Shown: positions 8,411 to 16,107 of the stretch, in pieces | Layout of the letters: each line of letters starts with the position of its first letter | How positions within the stretch are numbered: position 1 is the first letter of the stretch | Assembly: GCF_015291745.1 (NCBI RefSeq) | Contig: NZ_CP030059.1 | Coordinates: 6,723,501 to 6,787,500, forward strand | Direction of reading: 5' to 3' | DNA length: 64,000 nt | Source: Bradyrhizobium sp. CCBAU 53351 | GTDB lineage: Bacteria > Pseudomonadota > Alphaproteobacteria > Rhizobiales > Xanthobacteraceae | Program-made: the position numbers and the translations under genes | Notes under the pieces: generated by a model | What the model saw: the letters and a program-made list of their open reading frames with translations, nothing else | What the model was told of the DNA's origin: nothing | Databases searched by the model: none

Positions 8411-8426
8411 GTACGACAGGGCTGCC

Positions 8427-9398
8427 GTGAAGACTTTTGCCGAACTGACCGAACGCGAGGTGCTGGCGGTCGCGATTTCTTCCGAGGAGGAAGACAGCCG
8501 CATCTACATGGCCTTCGCTGAGGATCTGAAGGAACGCTATCCGGACTCGGCCAAGCTGTTCGAGCAAATGGCCGAGGAAGAACGCGGCCATCGCCATATG
8601 CTGCTGGAATTGTACGAGCAGCGCTTCGGCCAGCATTTGCCGCCGATCCGTCGCGAGGACGTCAAGGGCTTTCTGCGCCGCCGCCCGATCTGGCTGACCA
8701 AGAACCTGCCGCTCGACACCATCCGCCGGGAAGTCGAGACCATGGAGCTCGAGGCCGAGCGCTTCTATGCCAAGGCCGCCGAGCAGGCCGAGGACGTCAA
8801 CGTGCGCCGGCTGCTGGGCGACCTCGCCGAAGCGGAGAAGGGCCATGAGCACACCGCCGCCAGATTGACCGACGAGATCCTGAAACCGGACGTGCGCGCC
8901 GAGGAGGATCGCACACGGCGACGGATGTTCGTGCTGCAATATGTGCAGCCGGGCCTCGCCGGCCTGATGGATGGTTCGGTCTCGACACTGGCACCGCTGT
9001 TTGCGGCCGCCTTCGCCACCCATCAGAACTGGCAGACGTTCCTGGTCGGCCTTGCGGCCTCGATCGGCGCCGGCATCAGCATGGGCTTTGCGGAAGCGCT
9101 GTCCGACGACGGCTCGCTGACCGGGCGCGGCTCGCCCTGGCTGCGCGGCGTCACCTGCGGTGCGATGACGACGCTCGGCGGCCTCGGCCACACCGCGCCC
9201 TATCTCGTGCCCGACAGTTGGGCCAATGCATTCTGGATCGCAACGGCGATCGCCTGCGTCGTGGTGTTCTTCGAATTGTGGGCGATCGCCTTCATCCGCT
9301 CTCGCTACATGGACACGCCGTTCCTTCAGGCCGTGTTCCAGATCGTGCTCGGCGGCGCCATCGTGCTGGCGGTGGGGATATTGATCGGAGCGGCGTAG
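8427..9398 (+). CDS. mbfA: Membrane-bound ferritin MbfA, iron exporter
   Basis: A 323-residue two-domain inner-membrane protein. Residues 1-155 form a rubrerythrin/ferritin-like di-iron domain with the expected Glu/His ligands ([40 protein letters not shown]). Residues 170-323 are a CCC1/VIT1-like membrane domain ([29 protein letters not shown], and two late hydrophobic helices). In Bradyrhizobium japonicum, MbfA exports iron and protects against iron and peroxide stress, under Irr control; the promoter here fits that. It starts with GTG, and AGGG lies upstream. It is transcribed alone and is followed by a strong hairpin. Confidence 0.95.
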   Translation: MKTFAELTEREVLAVAISSEEEDSRIYMAFAEDLKERYPDSAKLFEQMAEEERGHRHMLLELYEQRFGQHLPPIRREDVKGFLRRRPIWLTKNLPLDTIRREVETMELEAERFYAKAAEQAEDVNVRRLLGDLAEAEKGHEHTAARLTDEILKPDVRAEEDRTRRRMFVLQYVQPGLAGLMDGSVSTLAPLFAAAFATHQNWQTFLVGLAASIGAGISMGFAEALSDDGSLTGRGSPWLRGVTCGAMTTLGGLGHTAPYLVPDSWANAFWIATAIACVVVFFELWAIAFIRSRYMDTPFLQAVFQIVLGGAIVLAVGILIGAA

Positions 9399-9415
9399 GC
9401 CGCCTCACATTCCGC

Positions 9416-9445
9416 TGTGATCGCCCGCGAAGGCGGGCGATCACA
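9416..9445 (+). terminator. Strong hairpin after mbfA
   Basis: TGTGATCGCCCGC and GCGGGCGATCACA form a perfect 13-bp stem with a 4-base loop, 18 bases after the mbfA stop. There is no clear T-run, so it may work as a terminator or as a 3' RNA stabiliser. The rest of the gap up to the amidase start shows nothing else. Confidence 0.55.
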
Positions 9446-9568
9446 CCAACTCTGTCGTTGGATCTGCCCGATAGCCAGCAGCCGGCATGGCAATCGCGAT
9501 CAAACAACCGTTGCAGCATTCGGCCAAACTGCGCATCATCCTCCGCCAATAAGAACAGGAGACGCGCC

Positions 9569-11041
9569 ATGGCCAAATCGGACTGGAGTTTCAAGAGCGC
9601 GGTCGAGCTGTCGGCCGCATTGAACGCGAAGAAGGTCTCCGCGAGCGAGCTCACGCGGGATGCGATCGACCGCATCGAGCGTCACGACGGCAAGGTCAAC
9701 GCGATCTGCGTGCGGGATTTCGAGCGCGCGCTCGGCGCCGCGCGCGAGGCGGATGCCGCCTTGGGCCGCGGCGAGCGCAAGCCGCTGCTCGGCCTGCCCG
9801 TGACGGTGAAGGAGTCGTTCAACGTCGCAGGCCTGCCGACGACCTGGGGCTGGCCCCCGCAGAAGGATTTCAGGCCGGCGGAGGATGCACTTTCGATCAG
9901 CCGGGTGAAGAACGCCGGCGGCGTCATTCTCGGCAAGACCAACGTTCCTGTGGGGTTGGGGGATTGGCAGAGCTACAACGACATCTACGGCACGACGAAC
10001 AATCCTTTCGATCTCGGCCGCACGCCGGGCGGCTCATCGGGCGGGTCGTCGGCAGCACTTGCGGCCGGCTACGGTCCGCTCTCGCTCGGCTCCGACATCG
10101 GCGGTTCGCTGCGCGTGCCGGCGTTCCATTGCGGCGTCTATGCGCACAAGCCGACCTACAATCTCTGTCCGACGCGCGGCCATACGCCACCGCCGTTTCC
10201 GGCGATCCCGATGGAGCGCGACATGGCGGTGATCGGCCCGATGGCCCGGAGCGCAGCCGATCTGACGCTGCTGCTGGACGTGATGGCCGGCCCCGATCCG
10301 CTGGACCTCGGTATCGGATACAAGCTCGCGCTGCCAGAGGCGCGCCATGCCGGGCTGAAAGATTTCCGCCTGCTGGTGATCGACAGCCATCCGTTGCTGC
10401 CGGCCAATGCCGAGATCCGCGGCGCGATCGAGAAGCTGGCCGGGCAGTTGACGAACGCCGGCGTGAAAGTCGCTCGCGAAAGCCCGCTGTTTCCAGACTT
10501 CCGCGAGGCCTCGCGCCTCTACATGCGCATGCTGATGAGCTTTCTGGGCGCGTTCTTTCCGCCTGATATTCTCGCCGGCGCACGTGCCGGCGCGGCGCAG
10601 CTCTCAACCGAGGACACGAGCCTTGCGGCCGAGCGGCTGCGCGGCATGACCAGCACTCATCAGGCCTGGGTGTTCGACGAGGGCGCGCGCGCCGGCTTGC
10701 GCGCGCAATGGCGGCAATTGTTCAGGACATTCGATGCGGTAATCTGCCCGATCATGCCGACCCCCGCTTATCCGCATGATCATTCGCCGGAGCAGGAGAA
10801 GCGGCGGATCAACATCGACGGCAAGGATCATGTCTACCCGGACCAGCTTGCCTGGCCCGGCATCGCCACGCTGACGGGACTGCCGGCCACGGCCGTTCCG
10901 CTCGGTCTGTCGAAGGACGGCCTGCCGGTCGGCGTGCAGATCATCGGTCCCTTCCTCGAAGACCGCACGCCGCTCAAGCTGGCCGAGTTGATCGAGCGCG
11001 AGTTCGGCGGATTCGTGCCGCCGCCTTTGTTCAACGACTAG
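9569..11041 (+). CDS. Amidase signature family protein
   Basis: A 490-residue amidase-signature hydrolase, probably cytoplasmic. The Ser-cisSer-Lys catalytic set is present: Lys in LPVTVKESFNV (about residue 79), the Gly/Ser-rich block TPGGSSGGSSAALAAG, and the nucleophile Ser in GSDIGGSLRVPAFHCG. Length and architecture match typical members. The amide hydrolysed is not evident; relatives act on aryl, acyl or indole amides. AGGAGA sits just before the ATG. It stands alone, with a hairpin upstream and a palindromic repeat downstream. Confidence 0.88.
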   Translation: MAKSDWSFKSAVELSAALNAKKVSASELTRDAIDRIERHDGKVNAICVRDFERALGAAREADAALGRGERKPLLGLPVTVKESFNVAGLPTTWGWPPQKDFRPAEDALSISRVKNAGGVILGKTNVPVGLGDWQSYNDIYGTTNNPFDLGRTPGGSSGGSSAALAAGYGPLSLGSDIGGSLRVPAFHCGVYAHKPTYNLCPTRGHTPPPFPAIPMERDMAVIGPMARSAADLTLLLDVMAGPDPLDLGIGYKLALPEARHAGLKDFRLLVIDSHPLLPANAEIRGAIEKLAGQLTNAGVKVARESPLFPDFREASRLYMRMLMSFLGAFFPPDILAGARAGAAQLSTEDTSLAAERLRGMTSTHQAWVFDEGARAGLRAQWRQLFRTFDAVICPIMPTPAYPHDHSPEQEKRRINIDGKDHVYPDQLAWPGIATLTGLPATAVPLGLSKDGLPVGVQIIGPFLEDRTPLKLAELIEREFGGFVPPPLFND

Positions 11042-11056
11042 CGCTCGTCCCACGAA

Positions 11057-11145
11057 TCATTGCAAGCGCAGCGCAGCAATCCAGACTGCATCCGCGGAAA
11101 CATTCCTGGATTCCTTCGTCGCAAGGGCTCCTCGCAATGACGGAG
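11057..11145. repeat. Palindromic intergenic repeat, family C
   Basis: It runs from CATTGCAAGCGCAGCGCAGC to GGCTCCTCGCAATGACGGAG. The ends (CATTGC/GCAATG) and inner arms (AATCCAG/CTGGATT) are inverted. The same end sequence (CGTCATTGCGAG) appears as a short fragment at about 28434-28445. It is non-coding and lies between the amidase and the SnoaL-like gene. Confidence 0.65.
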
Positions 11146-11212
11146 CAAAATAATGTCGAGATTCCGGGTTCGTGCTCCGCACCCCGGGAATGACAGCGAG
11201 GCAGGAACACCC

Positions 11213-11566
11213 ATGAGCCAGGACCTCGAACAGCTCAGCGCCCTCAATCGCGACTATGTCGCCTCGGTGCAGAACTGCGACGCCAAGCGCTTCGACGAAA
11301 TCCTGGCGCCGGAGTTCTATTGCTCCAATCCCGACAAGACGCTGGTCGACCGCGCCGCCTTCCTGGAGCAGACCGCGCGACCGATCGCGATTCGCGATCT
11401 GCACGCACATGACGTCATCATCCGCATCATAGGCGACTTCGCCATCATCCACGCCGCAACGAGATACACCACGGCGGACGGTCAGCAGGCGACGGGAAGA
11501 TACACCGATTGTTGGGCGAAGAAGAACGGCAAATGGCTCGCGGTGTCGGCGCACGTGTCTCGGTGA
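11213..11566 (+). CDS. NTF2/SnoaL-like protein (DUF4440 type)
   Basis: A 117-residue single-domain protein with the NTF2-like pattern: an N-terminal helix (LEQLSALNRDYVASVQNCDA), FDEILAPEFYCSNPD, DRAAFLEQ, and a strand-rich second half with IIHAATRYTTADG and GRYTDCWAKKNGKWLAVSAH. This matches the DUF4440/ketosteroid-isomerase-like family, in which members may be enzymes or small-ligand binders. No signal peptide is seen. The start follows GAGGCAGGAA at a normal distance. Function is not known. Confidence 0.75.
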   Translation: MSQDLEQLSALNRDYVASVQNCDAKRFDEILAPEFYCSNPDKTLVDRAAFLEQTARPIAIRDLHAHDVIIRIIGDFAIIHAATRYTTADGQQATGRYTDCWAKKNGKWLAVSAHVSR

Positions 11567-11745
11567 GATCTCTTTGCCTCGCGCCGCAAAGCGGCCGGAG
11601 ACTAATGCGAGTTCCCCCTAAACATTTGCTAACCAAATAATCCCTTCGCGAGCCTTCAGTCGGTTGCACAACCGAGATTTATACAACCCGCAATGAATGC
11701 GCGTATAGGTAGACGAGATGTGACACCCCAACGTCTTGTTTTGCC

Positions 11746-13269
11746 ATGGATCGAAGCTCTGAAGACCTCTGTGTTCCAGAGGGCCGCAAGAACCAACCGC
11801 GTTCCGAATACCGAAATCCATCTCCTTCTGATTGCGCGGACCCCACCTGTGGTCCTCGATGGTCACTCACAGATCCTGCACAGAGTGATGGCGTAACAAA
11901 CATCGCTATCCGGGCCGGTACGCCGGGCGAGTTTGAGCGCAGCATCCAGCGCGAGGAGGTGTTGCGGACGAAGCCGCTGGCAATCGCCCTCATGCTGGTG
12001 TGCGGGCTTGCAGGCCTTGCTCTCCGATACCTTCTCCGGGGATACGCCAACAGCGACGCCTTTCAGTTCCTGATCCCGTGGTACACATTTGCCCGGGATC
12101 ACGGCCTTGGCGCGCTGGCCGAGCCTTTCACCAACTACACCCCGTTTTACAGCTACCTCCTGTTGATCGCGGCGTCTTTTGATTGGCTCGGCCAGCCACT
12201 TTCGCTGGTGAAGACGATCTCGGCAGTCTTCGAGCTCGGTTGCGCGATCGTCGTCGCACAGATCGTCTGGCGCGCGACAAAACTACCATTGCGCGCGTCC
12301 CTGGCCTTCTGCGCGGTCTGGCTTGCACCGACGGTGATCTTCAATGGCGCCATGTGGGGACAGGCTGATTCGATCTGGACCTTCTTTACGTTGGTTTCCG
12401 TGACGCTGTTCATGCGGGACCGAAACGGCATTCTGCCGTTCGCGGTGGCCTTTTCGGTGAAAGCCCAGGGCGCTTTCCTGGGCCCCTTCGTACTGGGCAT
12501 GATTCTGCGTCGCAGGATGCGCTTGGCATGGCTCGCCGCTATTCCCGGGGTCTATGTGGTCCTCGCCTTTCCGGTTATCGTCGCGGGCAGATCCTTGGTC
12601 TCGGTGCTCGGCGTTTACATAGACCAGGCCAACACCTTTCACCGGCTCTTCATAAGCGCAGCGAACATCTGGATCTTCGCTGCCGGCATGCCCTACGCCA
12701 TCGGAGTTGCCGCCGGCCTCGTTCTCGCTTCGGCAGGCGGGCTTGCCCTTTCGATCTTCATCGCGCAGTCCAGGCGGACGGGACCGGAGTTTATCCTGCT
12801 CGTCGCAAGCGTATCGCTCATGCTCATGCCCTACCTTCTGCCGAAGATGCACGAGCGCTACTTCTACGCCTTCGAGCTTGCGTCCATCGGTCTGGCCTGC
12901 ATCAATCTGCGCTATCTGCCGTTCGCAGTCATTGCCCAGGTCGACGGCGTGTTGTCCTATCTCGCTTTTGACCGCGGGATCGTCATGAGTCTGCTGCCGG
13001 CGGCGCTCTGCAACACCGTTCTCGTGTTCTACCTCGTGCTCGATCTCCGTCACGGCGAACGGGGATCTCGCTTTCCGAGACTGGCCTGGCTCGGCTTCAT
13101 CGCGTCGACTGCGGGACTGTTCTCCTATTTGCTGTTCGCGGGTGCCGGAATGAACGTATCCCCTGCCTATGTGTTCGCCTCGGGGCTTGCCGCACTCATG
13201 ACGCTGCGGCTCCTCAAGGAGTCGCATCGCGGCTCGGCCCACGATCCGGCCCCGTCGCATCGAGCTTGA
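11746..13269 (+). CDS. Gpi18-like mannosyltransferase, GT-C fold (tandem copy 1)
   Basis: An integral membrane protein of up to 507 residues with about ten hydrophobic segments from residue 83 on. Motifs FTNYTPFYSYLLL, FNGAMWGQADSIWTFF and LPKMHERYFYAFELAS match the Gpi18-related (COG5542-type) glycosyltransferases, which use lipid-linked sugar donors at the membrane. About four of five residues agree with the product of the next gene, so this is one half of a tandem duplication. The first 70 residues are polar and unlike a membrane protein start. The true start may be GTG at 11959 or another later codon; no good ribosome site settles it. The acceptor is unknown. Confidence 0.75.
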   Translation: MDRSSEDLCVPEGRKNQPRSEYRNPSPSDCADPTCGPRWSLTDPAQSDGVTNIAIRAGTPGEFERSIQREEVLRTKPLAIALMLVCGLAGLALRYLLRGYANSDAFQFLIPWYTFARDHGLGALAEPFTNYTPFYSYLLLIAASFDWLGQPLSLVKTISAVFELGCAIVVAQIVWRATKLPLRASLAFCAVWLAPTVIFNGAMWGQADSIWTFFTLVSVTLFMRDRNGILPFAVAFSVKAQGAFLGPFVLGMILRRRMRLAWLAAIPGVYVVLAFPVIVAGRSLVSVLGVYIDQANTFHRLFISAANIWIFAAGMPYAIGVAAGLVLASAGGLALSIFIAQSRRTGPEFILLVASVSLMLMPYLLPKMHERYFYAFELASIGLACINLRYLPFAVIAQVDGVLSYLAFDRGIVMSLLPAALCNTVLVFYLVLDLRHGERGSRFPRLAWLGFIASTAGLFSYLLFAGAGMNVSPAYVFASGLAALMTLRLLKESHRGSAHDPAPSHRA

Positions 13270-13377
13270 TTTTCGGAGCAATGCGCCCGTCTCGGGCGAA
13301 ACGGTACGGATATCCCGCGTCCTCGAGCAGAATGCCGCCGTAGGCGCCTGATCGGGCGGCGCCGGCATCAGCCGTGC

Positions 13378-13447
13378 CAGCTGTCGGACACGATCACGCG
13401 ACGCAAGCGCCTCTCCGGCCTTCATGCCGGTAAAGCCCCTTCGGTCT
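13378..13447 (-). pseudogene. Relic of the alcohol dehydrogenase 3' end
   Basis: CAGCTGTCGGACACGATCAC and the following bases, with TCCGGCCTTCATGCCGGTAAAGCC, align with the 3' end of the reverse-strand alcohol dehydrogenase (14976-15046, TAGCTGTCGAACACGATCAC and TGCCGGCCTTCATGTTGGCAAAGCC). There are small indels and the stop codon is altered. It lies just after mannosyltransferase copy 1, as the intact end lies after copy 2. I infer that it was carried in the duplicated unit and then decayed. The bases 13270-13377 just before it hold no intact gene. Confidence 0.7.
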
Positions 13448-13615
13448 TCGCTGCAGTCATTCCGGTGACTGCCGTAAAGCAATCGGTAACCAAACAATCT
13501 TTTCCCGGGCAATGTAAAACCTGCACATCCGACATTTATGCGGCTGGCAATTGTTCGCCCCTAGAAATTGCAGGTTACGGCTCAGGGCACCGCCCAATCC
13601 AGCACGAGTGATTGC

Positions 13616-14977
13616 GTGACAAAGGACACAATCGAGATAGGCGCGGTCGGTCAGCCCTGTCCTCGCGTCAATCCGGTCGAGACCGTGCCCGAGAGATGGC
13701 GCATTCCGATTGCCGTAGCCGTCGGGTGCGCGCTGATAGGCATCGCGCTCCGCTACCTCGCGCGGGAACACGCGACCGCCGACGCCGCTGAGTACATCAC
13801 CTGGTATATCTTTGCGCGAGATCACGGCGTTGGCGGGCTCGCCGAGGCTTTCACCAACTACACGCCGTTTTACAGCTACCTCCTGCTGATCGCCACGAAG
13901 TTCGACTGGCTGGGCCAACCGCTCTCGCTCGTGAAGGCGATGTCGGCGGTATTCGAGCTCGGCTGCGCGGTCGTCGTAGCCGAGATGGTCTGGCGATTTA
14001 CAAAGCTGCCCTTACGCGCGTCTCTCGCCTTCTGCGCGGTATGGCTTGCGCCGACGGTGCTCTTCAACGGCGCGATGTGGGCGCAGGCCGATTCGATCTG
14101 GACCTTCTTCGCGCTGGTCTCCGTGTCGATGTTCATGCGGGACCGAAATGGCGTTCTGCCATTCGCAGTCGGCTGCTCGGTGAAAGCCCAGGCCGTATTC
14201 CTGGGGCCGTTCGTGCTGGGCATGGTTCTGCGCCGCAAGCTCCACTTGGCGTGGCTCGCGGCTATTCCGGGAGTCTATGCGATCCTCGCCATTCCGGTCC
14301 TCGTCGCCGGCAGATCCCTGGTCTCCGTGCTCGGGATCTATCTCGGCCAGGCCAACACATTTCATCACCTGACCATGAATGCCGCGAACCTCTGGGTATT
14401 CGCTGGAGCAATGCCGTACGCGGTCGGCGTCGCCGCAGGCCTCGTGCTCGCCGCGATGAGCGGGCTTGCCCTGTCGATCTTCATCGCACAGTCCAAGCGG
14501 ACGGGGCCGGAATTCATTCTGCTCGTCGCATGCGTATCGCTCATTCTGATGCCGTACCTGCTTCCCAAGATGCACGAGCGCTACTTCTACGGGTTCGAGC
14601 TGGCGTCCATCGCGCTGGCCTGCCTCAATCTGCGCTATGTGCCGTTCGCCGTGATCGCCCAAGTCGACGGCGTGCTGTCCTATCTCGCGTTCGAGAGCGG
14701 GATCGTCATGGGCCTGTTGCCGGCGGCGCTCTGCAACACCTTTCTGGTGTTCTACCTCGTGCTTGATCTCCGCAACGGCGAACGCGGATTTCGTTTTCCA
14801 AGACTGGCCTGGCTCGGCTTCATCGGGGCGACGGCGGGATTGTTCGCCTATCTGCTATTCACAGGTGCCGGCTTGAACATATCCCCCGTCTATATGGTCG
14901 CTGCGGGGCTTGCCGCGCTCATGACGCTGCTGCTCCTCAAGGAGTCGCGCTCCGCCTCGGCCGACGGTCCGGCCTAG
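13616..14977 (+). CDS. Gpi18-like mannosyltransferase, GT-C fold (tandem copy 2)
   Basis: A membrane protein of 453 residues from GTG 13616 (469 if read from TTG 13568). It shares the motifs FTNYTPFYSYLLL, FNGAMWAQADSIWTFF and LPKMHERYFYGFELAS with copy 1 and has the same pattern of about ten membrane helices, placing it in the Gpi18-like GT-C group. The upstream region also resembles that of copy 1 (GGTAACCAAACAATC versus GCTAACCAAATAATC). The stop codon overlaps that of the convergent alcohol dehydrogenase. The lipid-linked donor and acceptor are unknown; cell-surface or exopolysaccharide modification is a reasonable guess. Confidence 0.78.
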   Translation: MTKDTIEIGAVGQPCPRVNPVETVPERWRIPIAVAVGCALIGIALRYLAREHATADAAEYITWYIFARDHGVGGLAEAFTNYTPFYSYLLLIATKFDWLGQPLSLVKAMSAVFELGCAVVVAEMVWRFTKLPLRASLAFCAVWLAPTVLFNGAMWAQADSIWTFFALVSVSMFMRDRNGVLPFAVGCSVKAQAVFLGPFVLGMVLRRKLHLAWLAAIPGVYAILAIPVLVAGRSLVSVLGIYLGQANTFHHLTMNAANLWVFAGAMPYAVGVAAGLVLAAMSGLALSIFIAQSKRTGPEFILLVACVSLILMPYLLPKMHERYFYGFELASIALACLNLRYVPFAVIAQVDGVLSYLAFESGIVMGLLPAALCNTFLVFYLVLDLRNGERGFRFPRLAWLGFIGATAGLFAYLLFTGAGLNISPVYMVAAGLAALMTLLLLKESRSASADGPA

Positions 14978-16062
14978 CTGTCGAACACGATCACGCTGCG
15001 CAGCGTCTTGCCGGCCTTCATGTTGGCAAAGCCCTCGTTGATCTCGCTGAGCTTAAGCTTGGCCGAGATCCAGTCCTCGAGGTGCAGCCGGCCGCGCAGA
15101 TAAAAATCCACCAGGCGCGGCATGTCGACGCGAAAATGGTTCGAGCCCATCGACGAGCCCTGGATCCTGCGCTCGCGCAGGAAGTCGAAGCCGTGGAGCT
15201 CGATCTTCTGGCCGAACGGGATCATGCCGACGATGGTGGCGGTGCCGCCGGAGGCAAGCATGCCGAACGCCTGCTCAGCGGTCTCCTTGCGGCCGAGCAC
15301 CTCGAAGGAATGATGCACGCCGCCATTGGTGAGGTCGCGCACCTGCTTCACGACGTCGCCATCGGCGGGGTTGATGATGTCGGTGGCGCCCAGCTTGGTC
15401 GCGAGCTGGAGCTTTGCCGGGTTGGTGTCGATCGCGATGATGCGGCCGGCGCCGGCGATCTGCGCGCCGTTGATGGCGGCCATGCCGACGCCGCCGCAAC
15501 CGATCACGGCGACAGTCTCGCCGGCGGTCACCTTCGCCGTGTTCACCACCGCGCCGTAGCCGGTGATGACGCCGCAGCCAATCAGCGCGGCGAGATCGAG
15601 CGGCATTTCCTTCCGGATTTTGACGATGGCGTTCTCGTGCACCAGCATCTGCTCGGCGAAGGACGACAGGTTCAGAAACTGGTGCAGCTTGTCGGGCTTC
15701 GACCATTGCATCCGGTTGGAGGCGCCGGGCAGCATCTTCACCGTGGTGTCAGTGCAGAGCACGGTGCGGCCGGTGGTGCAATTGTCGCAGGTGCCGCAGA
15801 ATACCGACAGACAGGTGACGACGTGGTCGCCCGGCTTGACGTAGGTGACGTCGGAGCCGACCTGCTCGACGATGCCAGCGGATTCGTGGCCGAGCACCGC
15901 TGGCAGCGGATGCGGATAAAGACCTTCCATGAAGTGGAGGTCGGAATGGCAGAGGCCGGCGACCGCCGTGCGGATCAGGACCTCGCGCGGGCCCGGCTTC
16001 GGCAGGCTGACATCCTCGATGACGAGCGGCTGGTTGACTTCATAGAGGACGGCGGCCTTCAT
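14974..16062 (-). CDS. Zinc-dependent alcohol dehydrogenase, class III-like
   Basis: A 362-residue medium-chain dehydrogenase. Catalytic zinc ligands: Cys in GLCHSDLHF, GHESAGIVEQVG, and Cys in LIGCGVITGYGA. The structural zinc set is CGTCDNCTTGRTVLC. The Rossmann motif VIGCGGVGMAAI precedes IDTNPAKL, whose Asp indicates NAD. Similarity in layout to class III (glutathione-dependent formaldehyde) and NAD/mycothiol-type enzymes suggests oxidation of primary alcohols or S-hydroxymethyl adducts. GGGAGTG lies upstream of the ATG. It is 45 bases downstream of the acyl-CoA dehydrogenase gene, so the two may be co-transcribed. Confidence 0.9.
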   Translation of the reverse strand: MKAAVLYEVNQPLVIEDVSLPKPGPREVLIRTAVAGLCHSDLHFMEGLYPHPLPAVLGHESAGIVEQVGSDVTYVKPGDHVVTCLSVFCGTCDNCTTGRTVLCTDTTVKMLPGASNRMQWSKPDKLHQFLNLSSFAEQMLVHENAIVKIRKEMPLDLAALIGCGVITGYGAVVNTAKVTAGETVAVIGCGGVGMAAINGAQIAGAGRIIAIDTNPAKLQLATKLGATDIINPADGDVVKQVRDLTNGGVHHSFEVLGRKETAEQAFGMLASGGTATIVGMIPFGQKIELHGFDFLRERRIQGSSMGSNHFRVDMPRLVDFYLRGRLHLEDWISAKLKLSEINEGFANMKAGKTLRSVIVFDS

Positions 16063-16107
16063 CGAGCACTCCCTATCGCTTCTTTTGGTTTGAGCGTGGA
16101 GCGCAGC

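Noticed and set aside
7164..9191. Open frame of 675 codons on the minus strand
   Set aside because: It is opposite the epoxide-hydrolase-like gene and mbfA, and would read through the mbfA promoter and Irr box.
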